A stretch of DNA of 64,000 nucleotides from Vicia villosa (GCF_029867415.1 NC_081183.1:65546336-65610335), one strand, 5' to 3'; shown: positions 45,790 to 56,876, counted from the first letter of the stretch. Made by a program: numbers and translations. The notes: generated by a model not told the origin, from the sequence alone.

Positions 45790-46476
45790 ATGAGGTAAGT
45801 AAGAAAGTAGATCAGAAAATCTACAGAGGTATGATTGGTTCATTAATTTATCTGACTGCATCTAGACTAGTTTAGTGTATGCTTATGTGCAAGATTTCAA
45901 TCAGATCCTAGAGAGTCTCACTTGACTGCTGTCGAGCGAATTCTGAGGTATCTGAAAGGTACTACTAATGTTGGACTGTGTTACAAAAAATCCAAAGAGT
46001 TCAATTTAGTAGGTTATTATGATGTTGATTTTGCTGGAGACAGAATAGAACGTAAAAGTACATCTGGAAGCTGTCAATTTCAAGGAAACAATCAGATCTC
46101 TTGGTATAGCAAAAAGCAAGCCACAATTGCATTATCAACTACAGAAGCAGAGTGTGTAGCTGTTGCAGGATGTAGCACTCAGATGCTTTGGATGAAAAGT
46201 CAGCTAGAAGATTATCACATCTATGAGCGTAAGATTCCAATTTTCTGTGATAACACTTCTGCTATATGTCTTTCTAAAAATCCTATTCTACATTCCAAAG
46301 CAAAACACATAGAAATTAAGCATCACTTCATTAGGGACTATATTCAGAAAGGGATATTAAGCTTAAATTTCATTGATACAGACCATCAATGGGATGATAT
46401 TTTCACAAAACCTCTTTCTGAAGATAGATTCAAATTCATTCTAAAGAACATTAGTATTGAATTGTGTCTAGAATGA
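45790..46476 (+). pseudogene. Copia RT end and RNase H of Maximus-A
   Basis: Bases 45790-45920 encode IYRGMIGSLIYLTASR and then decay through a frameshift and stops. From 45922 an open frame of 184 codons gives the copia RNase H: VERILRYLKGTTNVGLCYKK, DVDFAGDRIERKSTSGSC, LSTTEAECVA, FCDNTSAICLSKNP and HIEIKHHFIRD, ending ...SIELCLE. The DFAG, AE and DN motifs of the active site are present. The conventional Y-(S/T)DADWAG is altered to YDVDFAG. The listed start is a TTG inside the frame. Truncated on the left by element 2. Confidence 0.85.
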
Positions 46477-46988
46477 AGTTATGTTCAATATCTAATGTGA
46501 TTTCAGAATATTCGGTTGCCGAAAAATTGAACTACTTGATTTATAACTTCTCAGAAGTTAAAAACAAAAATTATCTAGAAATATCTGACTTACTCGGCTC
46601 AGAAGTTTATTTTCTAAGATGATTCAGAAGTTCAGTAAATGAAACTGCTAGTTCACGTCAACCTGAGAATTTGAACACGTGTTCATTCTCTGAAAGGTCG
46701 CGCGTGCAAAGCTAATGAGGCATGAGTCATTGATTACTGTTGTATTAATTTCTCTATGTTATCCCTAATTTCATTAGTCATGTCTCTACTATCCCTTTGT
46801 TATCTAAATATTTTCTCTTCATTCAATAATGCATGCGAAACTCTGCATTAATTGCTTCTGGCTATACGTTTTCACTTTGTTTCTCCTCATACTTATATAA
46901 AGCCGCACCTTTGTCTAAAATCCAATCAAGTCTTAAACCTAATCTGTGTCAAATCTCTACTCTAAACCGAACCTTTATCATTTTTTTC

Positions 46989-47459
46989 ATGGCTTCTCAA
47001 CCAACCCTCGCTATTCTCAAAGAACAATTTCTTTGGTTAGCCAAAAGCACTAATCACTACATCAACTGTTTCTATTAACAAGGATGGATATCGTATATTG
47101 GTATTCTCCGTGGTTCTATCTTCCTAAATTTAGTAAAAGAATTCAAGAAAAATGTGTTTGTCAATAATGACAATCTGAGCATCACTTCTTCCATCTATGG
47201 AATTCAGCTCACCATTTCTGAAGCGTCCATTGCTACAGCCATTGGATGTCCCTCTAAACACAATGATGCATGTCTAACATCCTTCGATCATGCAAATGCT
47301 TTTGTCATTCCTACTGACCTAAGTAAATTGGCCCGTCGTGTTTTCAACAATCCTATTTTCTTTCCCCAACAAAAAGGGCCTGGTTTTGTCTCATTCCCTC
47401 AAACCTACTACCTCGAGGAAAATTCCACAAGATCTTGCACTCTAGAGATAGGTTCCTGA
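46989..47459 (+). pseudogene. env-like ORF N-terminal part of Maximus-A
   Basis: ATG at 46989 (MASQPTLAILKEQFLWLAKS) with one internal TAA at 47076-47078 (after NCFY), after which the same frame continues QGWISYIGILRGSI and on to 47459 (SIYGIQLTISEASIATAIGC, FFPQQKGPGFVSF). It then decays with more stops. Position after RNase H and before a purine tract is that of the env-like ORF of Maximus/SIRE elements. No signal peptide or clear membrane helix is visible in the part preserved. Function is unproven in the whole lineage. Confidence 0.6.
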
Positions 47460-48398
47460 TTTATCGTCTGGAAACTAATCGGCCAATAAATCTTGCCGCC
47501 ATTATTTTTGGAAACTTGCGAGAATCTCTGATTGCTTTCAAACTCGGTTAAAACTTCTACATACCTTAAGGTAGAATCCTGTCTATTCTGTTCGAATCTA
47601 TTGGTATGGTAGAAACTCTTCGCACTACATAACTTCCAAATAGAGATGAAGTGATGTTTGCTAAACCCTGTGAAGCCTTTCCTTTTACCGGTGGATCTTA
47701 TGAATTTGACTTCTAAAAATTTATGTCTTTAGTATTGGTGTCTGTAATTGTTTTTTTTAATGAAAATTTTCCTTGTGTCTGCTTTTCTATTTGTCACTTA
47801 AACGGGGATAACATTGAATTTGATATTTATAACAGCTTGCCTGGCTCAAAACCTCGAACATTTCTGGACTAAAGTAATAACATGATATATCTAAATCAAG
47901 GAAGAACTTGTTTTATGGCTACATTTTTTACGCTTTTTGATTTATGAAAAAAAGGGGGAGAAAGTGATACATTCTGATCTAATTAAACATATGAGAAAGT
48001 GATACATTATGATCTAATTAAACATATGAGAAAGTGATACATTCTGATGACCCTTGTAAAGAATATAAAGCAAAAGTGATATTCTGATCTGACAGTTATT
48101 ATGGGACTTAGTCTCAAACACTTCTAACTTGTATACAAGAAGTATTTGTTTTGAAAGAATATGCAGGAAATTTTGATTATGAAAGACGATACTATAGAAC
48201 TTCTAAAGAAGCGCGCTTTGTAAAGCTGTATCAGTGAATCTTCTGAAGAAACATACTGAAGAGTAAAATACTCAGGAAAGTTATCTTTTACATTTCACTC
48301 TAAGTATTTATTTCAGGGGGAGATTATACATCTCAGCGAGAGATTTTTTCTCTTATATACAAAATTTATGATTAGAACGTAAATGTTTTGTCATCATC
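47460..48398 (+). other. 3' UTR of Maximus-A with upstream purine tract and 35-bp repeats
   Basis: Decayed env-like sequence, then a purine tract AAAAAAAGGGGGAGAAAG near 47947-47964. Directly after it, a 35-bp unit (GAGAAAGTGATACATTCTGA plus CTAATTAAACATAT) occurs two and a half times to about 48055. Confidence 0.6.
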
Positions 48399-48411
48399 AA
48401 AAAGGGGGGAT
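48399..48411 (+). other. Polypurine tract of Maximus-A
   Basis: AAAAAGGGGGGAT directly before the LTR start TGTTGGAACATAG. Confidence 0.85.
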
Positions 48412-49466
48412 TGTTGGAACATAGTTTGGTAATAATCTTATTTTAGTGTTTTGATGATAACAATTAAATAAATTTTGTATAAGTAAATATGAGACTCTAA
48501 TTATATATCTCTTATTTAAGAAGAAGTTCTAAACATATACTAAAGTTCAAGAAAACAAGTACCATCAGAACTTGGACTACATAAAAATGCTGAAAGAAAG
48601 TCACATTGAAGTCTAAAGAAGTTCTAATGAAGAAACTTCTTAAAGCACTAATCGCTGAAGCATAATTCTTATATACGTTATTTCTACAAAGTCAGAAATA
48701 AGTTTTCTTGAAGAAATACAAAGATAAAATACATGACAGAAGAAAGATTACCATTGGAGACATAATGAATATTGATGGAAAAAAGCATATTTAGTAACAA
48801 GTCTCGAGAAGCGTGGAAAGCAAGTTTATCCAAGATAACACACAAACATGAAAGGCTAATCTAGCCTATTATCCAGCATCTGACGAAATCTTCAAAATGC
48901 TATAAATAGAAGATCATTTGAAAAAGAAAAAAACACACAACACAAGAGAGCTCATACATGATATAAACAACTCAAGCGAGATACAAGTTAGCACGCTCAA
49001 AGAAAATATCTCATACTTGAACACTTATACTGAAAGAAAATATTATTGTTCAAAGTATCAGTTTAAGTTCATCTTCATTGTACTAAACTTAGTGAAAAAT
49101 TACAGTTGTGATACAGCTTAGATTAAGAAGCACTTAAGATCACTTGTTAGAAATTATGTCTGTAATTGTTTCTTGAGTAGCCAAGTTGTGGTTAGGATTC
49201 TCAAGAAGTCAAAGTTTGTATTCTTGAGTAACCAAGTTGGGGTTAAGATTCTCAAGAAGACGTTGGATGTTGCCTTCGTGGATTGTTGTAATCAGTTTTT
49301 GATTAGTGAATTAAGTCCTCGACAGAGAGAGGTGAAATCACCTTGACGGGTGGACCGGAGCAGTTGAATTATAACAAACTAGTATAAAAATGTCGTGTCA
49401 TTTTTATTTTTCAAATAGAAACCACTTATTCAAACCCCCCCTTTCTAAGTGTTTTCATACCCTTCA
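48412..49466 (+). repeat. 3' LTR of Maximus-A (1055 bp)
   Basis: TGTTGGAACATAG to CATACCCTTCA. The start and end resemble the Maximus-B and -C LTRs, but the body is diverged, so it is a different subfamily. A TATA-like GCTATAAATAGAAG lies at 48899-48912. The small ORF 48918-49121 is not convincing. Confidence 0.8.
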
Positions 49467-49504
49467 TGGAGGCCTCTGCCCAGCAGAGGATTCTGGCTCA
49501 AGAT

Positions 49505-50722
49505 TGAAGGATAGAAAAACACTTAGAAAGGGGGGGGGGTTTGAATAAGTGTAGTTTAAAAACTTGGACGATAAAAATAAATTGCACAGTTATTTTTATC
49601 CTGGTTCGTTGTTAACTAAACTACTCCAGTCCACCCCCACGGAGTGATTTACCTCACCTGAGGATTTAATCCACTAATCGCAACAGATTACAATGGTTTT
49701 CCACTTAGCCCATGACTAAGTCTTCTAGAGTATCCTGATCACAACCTGATCACTCTAGGAACAAATGCTTAGACACAAGCTAAGACTTTCTTAGAGTATC
49801 CTGACCACCACGTGATCACTCTAAATACAACTGCTTAGACACAAGCTAAGACTTCCTAGAGTATCCTGATCAACACTTGATCACTCTAGTTACTTACAAA
49901 TTAATGTAAACTAATCTAAGAGTATTACAATTGCTTCTGAAAAGCTATAATCACAACAGTGATATTTCTCTTAACGTTTAAGCTTAATCTCACTAATATA
50001 TTACAACAGCAATGTAGTGAGCTTTGATGAAGATGAAGTTTCTGAGCTTTGAGTTGAACAGCGTTTCAGCAAGTTAATATTCACAGAATAGGTGTAGAAT
50101 TGGTAAGCTTGCTTCTCATCAGAACTTCATACTTATAGGCACTTGAGAAGATGACCGTTGGGAGCATTTAATGCTTTGCGTGTTCCGTACAGCATTGCAT
50201 TTAATGTTTCACGCTTTTGTCAACTACCTCGAGCCTTGTTCACGCTGTGTCTACTGACGTTGCCTTTAATAGCTTCCAACGTTCCTTTTGTCAGTCAGCG
50301 TAGCCTGCCACCTGTACTTTCTTCTGATCTGATGTTTGTGTATACAACGTTTGAATATCATCAGAGTCAAACAGCTTGGTGCATAGCATCTTCTTGTCTT
50401 CTGACCTTGAAGTGCTTCTGAGCGTGATACCATGAGAACTTCAGTGCTTCTGCTTCTGATCTCAAGTTCTTCTGATGCTTCCATAGACCCATGTTCTGAT
50501 TCTGCCTTGACCATCTTCTGATGTCTTGCCAGACCATGTTCTGATGTTGCATGCTGAAACTTCTGAGACAAAGCTTCTGAGCGCTGATTTGTGCATACTC
50601 TTTATATATTTCCTAAAAGGGAAATTGCAATGTATTAGAGTACCACATTATCTCACACAAAATTCATATCCTTGTTATCATCAAAACTAAGAATATTGAT
50701 CAGAACAAATCTTGTTCTAACA
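49505..50722 (-). repeat. 3' LTR of Maximus-C (1218 bp)
   Basis: TGAAGGATAG to GTTCTAACA on the plus strand, i.e. TGTTAG...TTCA on the minus strand. Bases 49702-49900 hold three repeats with CTTAG/CTAAG and TAGAGT...ACTCTA stems. It is nearly identical to 53969-55185. ORFs at 50158-50571 are shadows in the LTR. Confidence 0.92.
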
Positions 50723-50737
50723 ATCTCCTCCTTTTTT
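50723..50737 (-). other. Polypurine tract of Maximus-C
   Basis: Minus strand AAAAAAGGAGGAGAT directly before the 3' LTR. Two more GGGGGAGA tracts lie 5' of it at about 50836-50863. Confidence 0.8.
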
Positions 50738-50931
50738 ATGATGCAAAAACATATATAAATGATATGAATTTGCGATCAGAAAGAGCAGACGGCTAAAGAC
50801 AATTACACAGCTATAACATAAGCATGTGAATATGTCTCCCCCTGAGATTAACAATCTCCCCCTGAAATTAATACTAGAAGAATTTTAATAATAAAAGACT
50901 TCCCTGAGTATTTCAGTAGAGACGTTCACAG

Positions 50932-51215
50932 TGCTTGATCTTCAGAACATTCATGACTTCTGATTTCTGCTTCCATAGGACAGCTTCAGAACATTGAATT
51001 TCTTTAGATCCACAGAACATTCACAGCTTCTGACTTCTGCTTCCATCGGACAGCTTCAGAACTTGAATTTCTTTGATCTTCAGAACATTCACAGCTTCTG
51101 ACTTCTGCTTCCATCGGACAGCTTCAGAACTTGAATTTCTTTGATCTTCAGAACATTCACAGCTTCTGACTTCTTGCTTCCATTGGGACAGCTTCAGAGC
51201 TTGAATTTCTTCTTA
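50932..51215. repeat. 68-bp tandem repeat in Maximus-C 3' UTR (four copies)
   Basis: The unit begins CAGAACATTCACAGCTTCTG and contains CCATCGGACAGCTTCAGAAC. The middle two copies are the most alike; the outer ones are diverged. The rest of 50738-51436 is UTR without recognisable coding. Confidence 0.8.
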
Positions 51216-51436
51216 CATCACTTCATGCTAGATTGTATCAGAACATTGTTGAATGTACCAGAGCATCATCAGAGCATCTCTACATCCTGAAATGTTACAG
51301 AACAAAACTAAATGACAAAAGTCAGCATGAATGAGTCAGAACATAGAATATGTTTCAGAACACATAATATGTATCAGAGCCATATGGTATGTGTCAGAAC
51401 ATATAAACATAATGTTTTAGAGCATATATTCTATCA

Positions 51437-52078
51437 TCAGAATATCTGAACATTCTTCCTTCTTGCTTCTGATTCTGAAGCTTCATAGCACTCACCTTGC
51501 TTCAAGAATCCAAGAACTTGATTCATCTTGTTGCTTCTTATGTTGATATTGCAAAGAGAATCTTCAATTCCTGCAACAACACAACTTAAAGCATAGACCC
51601 ATTGCTCCTCAGAAACAGCATGTCCTAATCTTCTGTGCCAGACCCATTGCTCCTCAGAAACAGACATAAGACAAGTCACCTTCTGATTCTTAAGATCCTG
51701 AAGATCTGTATTATAAACGTTGTTCTTTCTCTTGCCTGTAAATAGGATTGAGCCATCCTTCTGACTTACAGCCTTGCAAGACTTTTGATTGAAGATTATA
51801 TCATAACCATTGTCACTTAATTGACTTATGGACAATAAGTTATGCGTTAATCCTTCTACAAGAAGTACATTAGTTATGGAAGGAGAGTTACCAAGACTTA
51901 TGGTTCCTGAGCCAATGATTTTGCCCTTCTGATCTCCTCCAAACTTGACTTCTCCACCTGGTTTAAGCACCAGGTCTTGGAATGTAGACCTTCTTCCCGT
52001 CATGTGTCGCGAGCACCCAGAGTCCAGGTACCATGACATTTTGCTTTTTGTCCTCTTTGCTGCCAAGGATATCTGCAA
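51437..52078 (-). pseudogene. Copia protease and start of integrase, Maximus-C
   Basis: The minus frame gives the protease active site WYLDSGCSRHMTG, then GGEVKFGGDQKGKIIGSG and THNLLSISQLSDNGYD, and reaches the pre-integrase motif HRRLGHA. There an insertion repeats VSEEQWV, and the frame leaves homology. Everything downstream in pol is gone. It lies in the +1 frame relative to gag and overlaps the gag end by about 115 bases. The listed start is not a real initiation codon; the domain is expected from a gag-pol fusion. Confidence 0.85.
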
Positions 52079-53882
52079 CAGAAATTATCTTTTCCTTAGG
52101 TACCCACAATTTCTTGGGTCCTTTCTTGTTAGTTCTCCTCAAGTTCTGATTGAACTTGGGTTTAGCAAAATATTTAATAGGAGGAACAACATGATATTCT
52201 TTAGGTTTATCAGCATGATATTTCTTAGGATGTGTCACATGCTTCTTGGTGTGAACAGTGTTAAACTTCTGTGCATGTGAAGTGAGCCTAATATCATGAG
52301 CATGGCCATATTTGAAATGATCATACAATGGCTTGTATGTGATCTTCAGATCGTCAACAGGTTCAAATTTATGTGAGGTATCACCCTCATAGCCAAAACC
52401 AAACCTTCTGTTTCCAGAAACACCATATATCATAGAAGCAAGATGACTTCTGCCAATACTTCTAGATAAGAACTTTCTGAAGCTCGAGTCATATTCTTTC
52501 AGAATATGATTCATGCTAGGAATGGATTTTTCTGTTTCAGAAGGGGGTCCACTATCTTTGGATAGATTTAAAACTTTTTCCTTCAGTTCAGAATTTTCCA
52601 CTTCCAGCTTCTTAGTTTCAAATTCAAACTGCTTCTTCAGCTTTTTGTATTTGATACTAAGATGAGCCTTGAGTTCCAGAAGTTCTGTTAAACTGGAAAC
52701 TAACTCTTCTCTAGATAGTTCAGAAAATACCTCTTTAGAATCTGATTCTAATGTAGATTCTGATCCATCATCTTCTGTAGCCATCAGCGCGAAGTTGGCT
52801 TGTTCTCCTTCAGAGTCTGATTCTGATTCAGAATCATCCCATGTTGCCCTAAGACCTTTCTTCTTATGAAACTTCTTTTTGGGATTCTCCTTCTAAAGTT
52901 TTGGAAACTCGTTCTTGTAATGTCCAGGCTCATTGCACTCATAGCATACAGCCTTCTTCTTGTCAGATCTTCTGTCACCAGAAGATTCTCCACGTTCAAA
53001 TTTCCTTGAACTTCTGAAGCCTCTGAACTTCCTTTACTTGCTCTTCCAGAGTTGGTTTACCCTTCTGGAGATCATGGACAGTTCATCTTCTTCTTCAGAT
53101 TCTGATTCTTCAGGATCTTCTTCTCTAGCCTGAAAAGCGTTAGTGCATTTTTTAACATTTGATTTTAATGCAATAGACTTACCTTTCTTTTGAGGCTCGT
53201 TTTCATCCAGCTTTATTTCATGGCTTCTCAAGGCACTGATAAGCTCTTCCAAAGAAACTTCATTCAGATTCTTGGCAATCTTGAATGCAGTCACCATTGG
53301 ACCCCATCTTCTGGGTAAGCTTCTGATGATCTTCTTTACATGATCAGCCTTGGTGTAGCCTTTATCCAGAACTCTCAATCCAGCAGTTAGAGTTTGAAAT
53401 CTTGAGAACATCTTCTCAATATCTTCATCATCCTCCATCTTGAAGGCTTCATATTTCTGGATTAGAGCAAGAGCTTTAGTCTCCTTGACTTGAGCATTTC
53501 CCTCATGGGTCATTTTCAATGACTCATATATATCATAGGTCGTTTCCCTGTTAGATATCTTCTCATACTCAGCATGAGAGATAGCATTCAGCAAAACAGT
53601 TCTACATTTATGATGATTCTTGAAAAGCTTCTTCTGATCATCATCCATTTCTTGCCTCGTAAGCTTTACGCCACTAGCTTTCACTGGATGTTTGTAACCA
53701 TCCATCAGAAGATCCCATAGTTCACCATCTAGACCAAGAAAGTAACTTTCCAGTTTATCTTTCCAATATTCAAAGTTTTCACCATCAAATACTGGTGGTC
53801 TAGTATAACCATTGTTACCATTGTATTGCTCAGCAAAGCCAGATGTAGATGCAGATGTATTTGTTGAAGTTTCACCAGCCAT
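51963..53882 (-). pseudogene. Copia gag of Maximus-C, two premature stops
   Basis: ATG at 53882 (MAGETSTNTSASTSGF). One frame runs to 51963 but has TAA at 53034-53036 (after NQLWKSK) and TAG at 52893-52895, both at places where Maximus-B has glutamine. The gag core (PPVFDGENFEYWKDKLESYF, KKIIRSLPRRWGPMVTAFKI) is well kept. The zinc knuckle CYECNEPGHYKNEF has phenylalanine in place of the last cysteine, so it is broken. The C-terminal part (DPHFKYGHAHDIRLTSHA-like, KKLWVPKEKIISVADILG) ends ...PRPGA. The ORF is about the size of Maximus-B gag. Confidence 0.88.
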
Positions 53883-53954
53883 CTTTTACTGAAGCGTTTT
53901 TCTCTTCCTGAATCTTTTCTAAACACGGTTAAGTGCTTGCACCTTAGAACCGGC

Positions 53955-53966
53955 GCTCTGATTCCA
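53955..53966 (-). other. Primer binding site of Maximus-C (tRNA-iMet type)
   Basis: Minus strand TGGAATCAGAGC, two bases from the 5' LTR. It has one base changed from the consensus TGGTATCAGAGC. Confidence 0.8.
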
Positions 53967-53968
53967 AT

Positions 53969-55185
53969 TGAAGGATAGAAAAACACTTAGAAAGGGGGGG
54001 GGGTTTGAATAAGTGTAGTTTAAAAACTTGGACGATAAAAATAAATTGCACAATTATTTTTATCCTGGTTCGTTGTTAACTAAACTACTCCAGTCCACCC
54101 CCATGGAGTGATTTACCTCACCTGGGATTTAATCCACTAATCGCAACAGATTACAATGGTTTTCCACTTAGCCCATGACTAAGTCTTCTAGAGTATCCTG
54201 ATCACAACCTGATCACTCTAGGAACAAATGCTTAGACACAAGCTAAGACTTTCTTAGAGTATCCTGACCACCACGTGATCACTCTAAATACAACTGCTTA
54301 GACACAAGCTAAGACTTCCTAGAGTTTCCTGATCAACACTTGATCACTCTAGTTACTTACAAATTAATGTAAATAAATCTAAGAGTATTACAATTGCTTC
54401 TGAAAAGCTATAATCACAACAGTGATATTTCTCTTAACGTTTAAGCTTAATCTCACTAATATATTATAACAACAATGTAGTGAGCTTTGATGAAGATGAA
54501 GTTTCCGAGCTTTGAGTTGAACAGCGTTTCAGCAAGTTAATATTCACAGAATAGGTGTAGAATTGGTAAGCTTGCTTCTCATCAGAACTTCATACTTATA
54601 GGCACTTGAGAAGATGACCGTTGGGAGCATTTAATGCTTTGCGTGTTCCGTACAGCATTGCATTTAATGTTTCACGCTTTTGTCAACTACCTCGAGCCTT
54701 GTTCACGCTGTGTCTACTGACGTTGCCTTTAATAGCTTCCAACGTTCCTTTTGTCAGTCAGCGTAGCCTGCCACCTGTACTTTCTTCTGATATGATGTTT
54801 GTGCATACAATGTTTGAATATCATCAGAGTCAAACAGCTTGGTGCATAGCATCTTCTTGTCTTCTGACCTTGAAGTGCTTCTGAGCGTGATACCATGAGA
54901 ACTTCAGTGCTTCTGCTTCTGATCTCAAGTTCTTCTGATGCTTCCATAGACCCATGTTCTGATTCTGCCTTGACCATCTTCTGATGTCTTGCCAGACCAT
55001 GTTCTGATGTTGCATGCTGAACCTTCTGAGACAAAGCTTCTGAGCGCTGATTTGTGCATACTCTTTATATATTTCCCGAAAGGGAAATTGCAATGTATTA
55101 GAGTACCACATTATCTCACACAAAATTCATATCCTTGTTATCATCAAAACTAAGAATATTGATCAGAACAAATCTTGTTCTAACA
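53969..55185 (-). repeat. 5' LTR of Maximus-C (1217 bp)
   Basis: Pairs with 49505-50722, with very few differences visible. A TATA-like CTATAAGTATG (minus) lies near 54592-54602. The hairpin repeats are at 54164-54350. Confidence 0.92.
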
Positions 55186-56000
55186 AAGATGCTTCCACGG
55201 TCATGAGGGTCCTAGAGCTAGATATTTTGTACGCCAAATATGCACCTCACTCATTAGAGATGTTGCAGAAGATTGTTGATGATTACAAGAGCAAGCTGGC
55301 TGCCTTGAAGAAGAGTCAAAATGAGGCGTTGGTTTCCCTAACAGCGGAGTTGGCCAAGGCAAGGACCGACTTGGGGGATGGCGCTAAGGCTCTGGCCGAG
55401 AAGGAGGTGGCCCTGAGGGATCTGGGTCTACAGCATGCCCTGCTTGCTTAGATCTTATATGGGGTGACCTTGTCTTCGGCGATGAAAGAAGCAGCTCTTC
55501 GGTGGTCCATGGCTCCTGTGGAGGATGAAGCTGATGGGGAGAAGGCTCTCTAGACTCAGGAGGATCTGGTTAACTATATTCGGGTCTTGGGTGATGATTG
55601 TATGGCTACCGCTCAGGATACATTCAACTCCACCGTGGCCCAGCTGAAATTGAAGAATTTAAGGGTGGAGTTGGTGACTGAGGGTACCGGGCCTTTCCAC
55701 CGGATCGAGGAGGGTGAGGTGGTATCTCCCGGCCTTGGAGAAGGGAGTGTTGTCGGGGAGTCTGCCGACCAAGGGGGCCCGGATGTGCAGATGGTCGAAG
55801 CGGCTTATGGTGTTCAGTTGTATTTGTTTTTATGTTACCAATTTAGGCCTGCGTACCATTTTTGTTTTAGGCTTTTTTTTGCTCGGGGCGGTATGGCCCC
55901 TCTTTTTGGAATTGTAACAGATAATTTACCGGCCTGGAATTTATGGTTCAATGTCGAGCACAATCTCTGGGCGATATGCCTTTTAACTTGCTTTTATTAA
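55186..56000 (+). pseudogene. Antisense extra ORF of the Tat relic, C-terminal part
   Basis: With Maximus-C and one TSD copy removed, the plus frame reads MEASAQQRILAQ (49466-49504) directly into DASTVMRVLELD (55186 onward), in frame. It goes on as a long coiled coil (YKSKLAALKKSQ, LTAELAKARTDLGDGAKALA), then stops at a TAG at 55449-55451 and another at 55551-55553. The same frame continues with VNYIRVLGDDCMATAQDTF and GPFHRIEEGEVV. Strong coiled-coil content and its position, opposite to and 3' of pol, fit the extra antisense ORF of Tat elements. It is decayed, and no function is known for the family. Confidence 0.65.
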
Positions 56001-56213
56001 TTTCAAGTTTCTGCCGATTATATTTGTTTCCTGCTATTTTAACTGAGGAGAGTGTACAGAGTTAGCTTGCGACAGTAGTTAATAGCCTGTGTTGTTTTCC
56101 ATGTACTTTTTATCTGTTCGATGTACGGATATGCGTGTATGTTGTTCCTCACGCTTTTCTAGTCATTAAGTCCACTTTCAATACTTCCTATGTCTGTTTC
56201 CCTCTCTTTTTCT

Positions 56214-56415
56214 TCTATAAAAGAGAGTGTATGAGGGTTTCTTGCTTCTCACTTTCCTTTTGCTCGTACCGATGGGTCGTTCTGAAGGTAAGAAAGCTTC
56301 CAAAGTGGCTCCGTCTCCTCCACTGGTGAAGAAAAAGGGAGTTCCTCCTGAAGCTGCTCCTCGGTCAGACGAGGGTCATGCCATGACGACCCGGTCGAAA
56401 TCTTCTAAGAAGGAA
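56214..56415 (+). other. TATA-like box and short basic ORF in the Tat relic
   Basis: CTATAAAAG at 56214-56222, then an ATG at 56271 beginning MGRSEGKKASKVAPSPP and continuing about 48 residues, rich in Lys, Pro and Ser, to where the frame loses character near 56416. This could be the start of a second antisense ORF or of a duplicated copy of the first, or a chance frame. Confidence 0.3.
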
Positions 56416-56876
56416 AGTAGACTTATTCTGATTCTGAGTGGGATTAAGATTATCTTCTGTATACCAACTCGGAGGAGTTCCTGTGCCTCAACCAAGAAGT
56501 CTTATATAGTTTTCTCTTGTTTATGCTTTAAGTCGCAACTTTTGAGTAGATATTTTGCTCAGTTTGGTAATGTGGTCGCCAAGTGTGGGGAACATGGCTG
56601 ACTGTCGGGGTCAAGCGCCCGGCTGCGGTGAGTCTCAAGCCTCGTTGTTTCGGAGTCTGAGTCTCACGGCGTGAATGATCCCTTCACAAGCAGGGCGTTC
56701 TACCATCGGGGTACTGGTACGACGGGGATGCTCGATGTACGTTCCCTCCGAAGGACCGAGGGTCCGCTCAATTAAGAGAGCAGGCCCTTGTCGTTTCGTT
56801 TCAACATGAGGTGCTAAGCTTGTACCTAGGCCGCACCTGCGATTTCGAGCGCTCCCGCTGGGGTTATGTTCGGCTC
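56416..56876. other. Tat relic spacer, nothing recognised
   Basis: GC-richer than its surroundings (56580-56870), with no homology that I can identify. It lies between the short plus ORF and the pol end on the minus strand. Confidence 0.4.

Larger units (their letters stand above)
45790..49466 (+). mobile_element. Maximus-A: 3' portion of a plus-strand Ty1/copia element
   Basis: Starts abruptly in the RT/RNase H region at the border of element 2. It continues through RNase H, an env-like ORF and a 3' UTR with two purine tracts, and ends with a 3' LTR (48412-49466). The order RNase H, env-like, PPT, LTR is that of the Maximus/SIRE lineage. Its 5' part must lie left of element 2, off-window. 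Confidence 0.8.
49505..55185 (-). mobile_element. Maximus-C: deletion-derived Ty1/copia element with TSD AAGAT
   Basis: Two nearly identical LTRs (49505-50722 and 53969-55185), PBS, gag and protease remnants, PPT. Flanked by AAGAT at 49500-49504 and 55186-55190. Integrase, RT and RNase H are absent: protease is followed by a short pre-integrase segment and then 3' UTR. It must have moved with proteins supplied by other elements, or lost pol after insertion. It interrupts the antisense ORF of the Tat relic. Confidence 0.93.

Noticed and set aside
49466..49504. ATG at 49466 as the true start of the antisense ORF
   Set aside because: The A of the ATG is the last base of the Maximus-A LTR, so the methionine is created by the insertion border. 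The real start lies in lost sequence.
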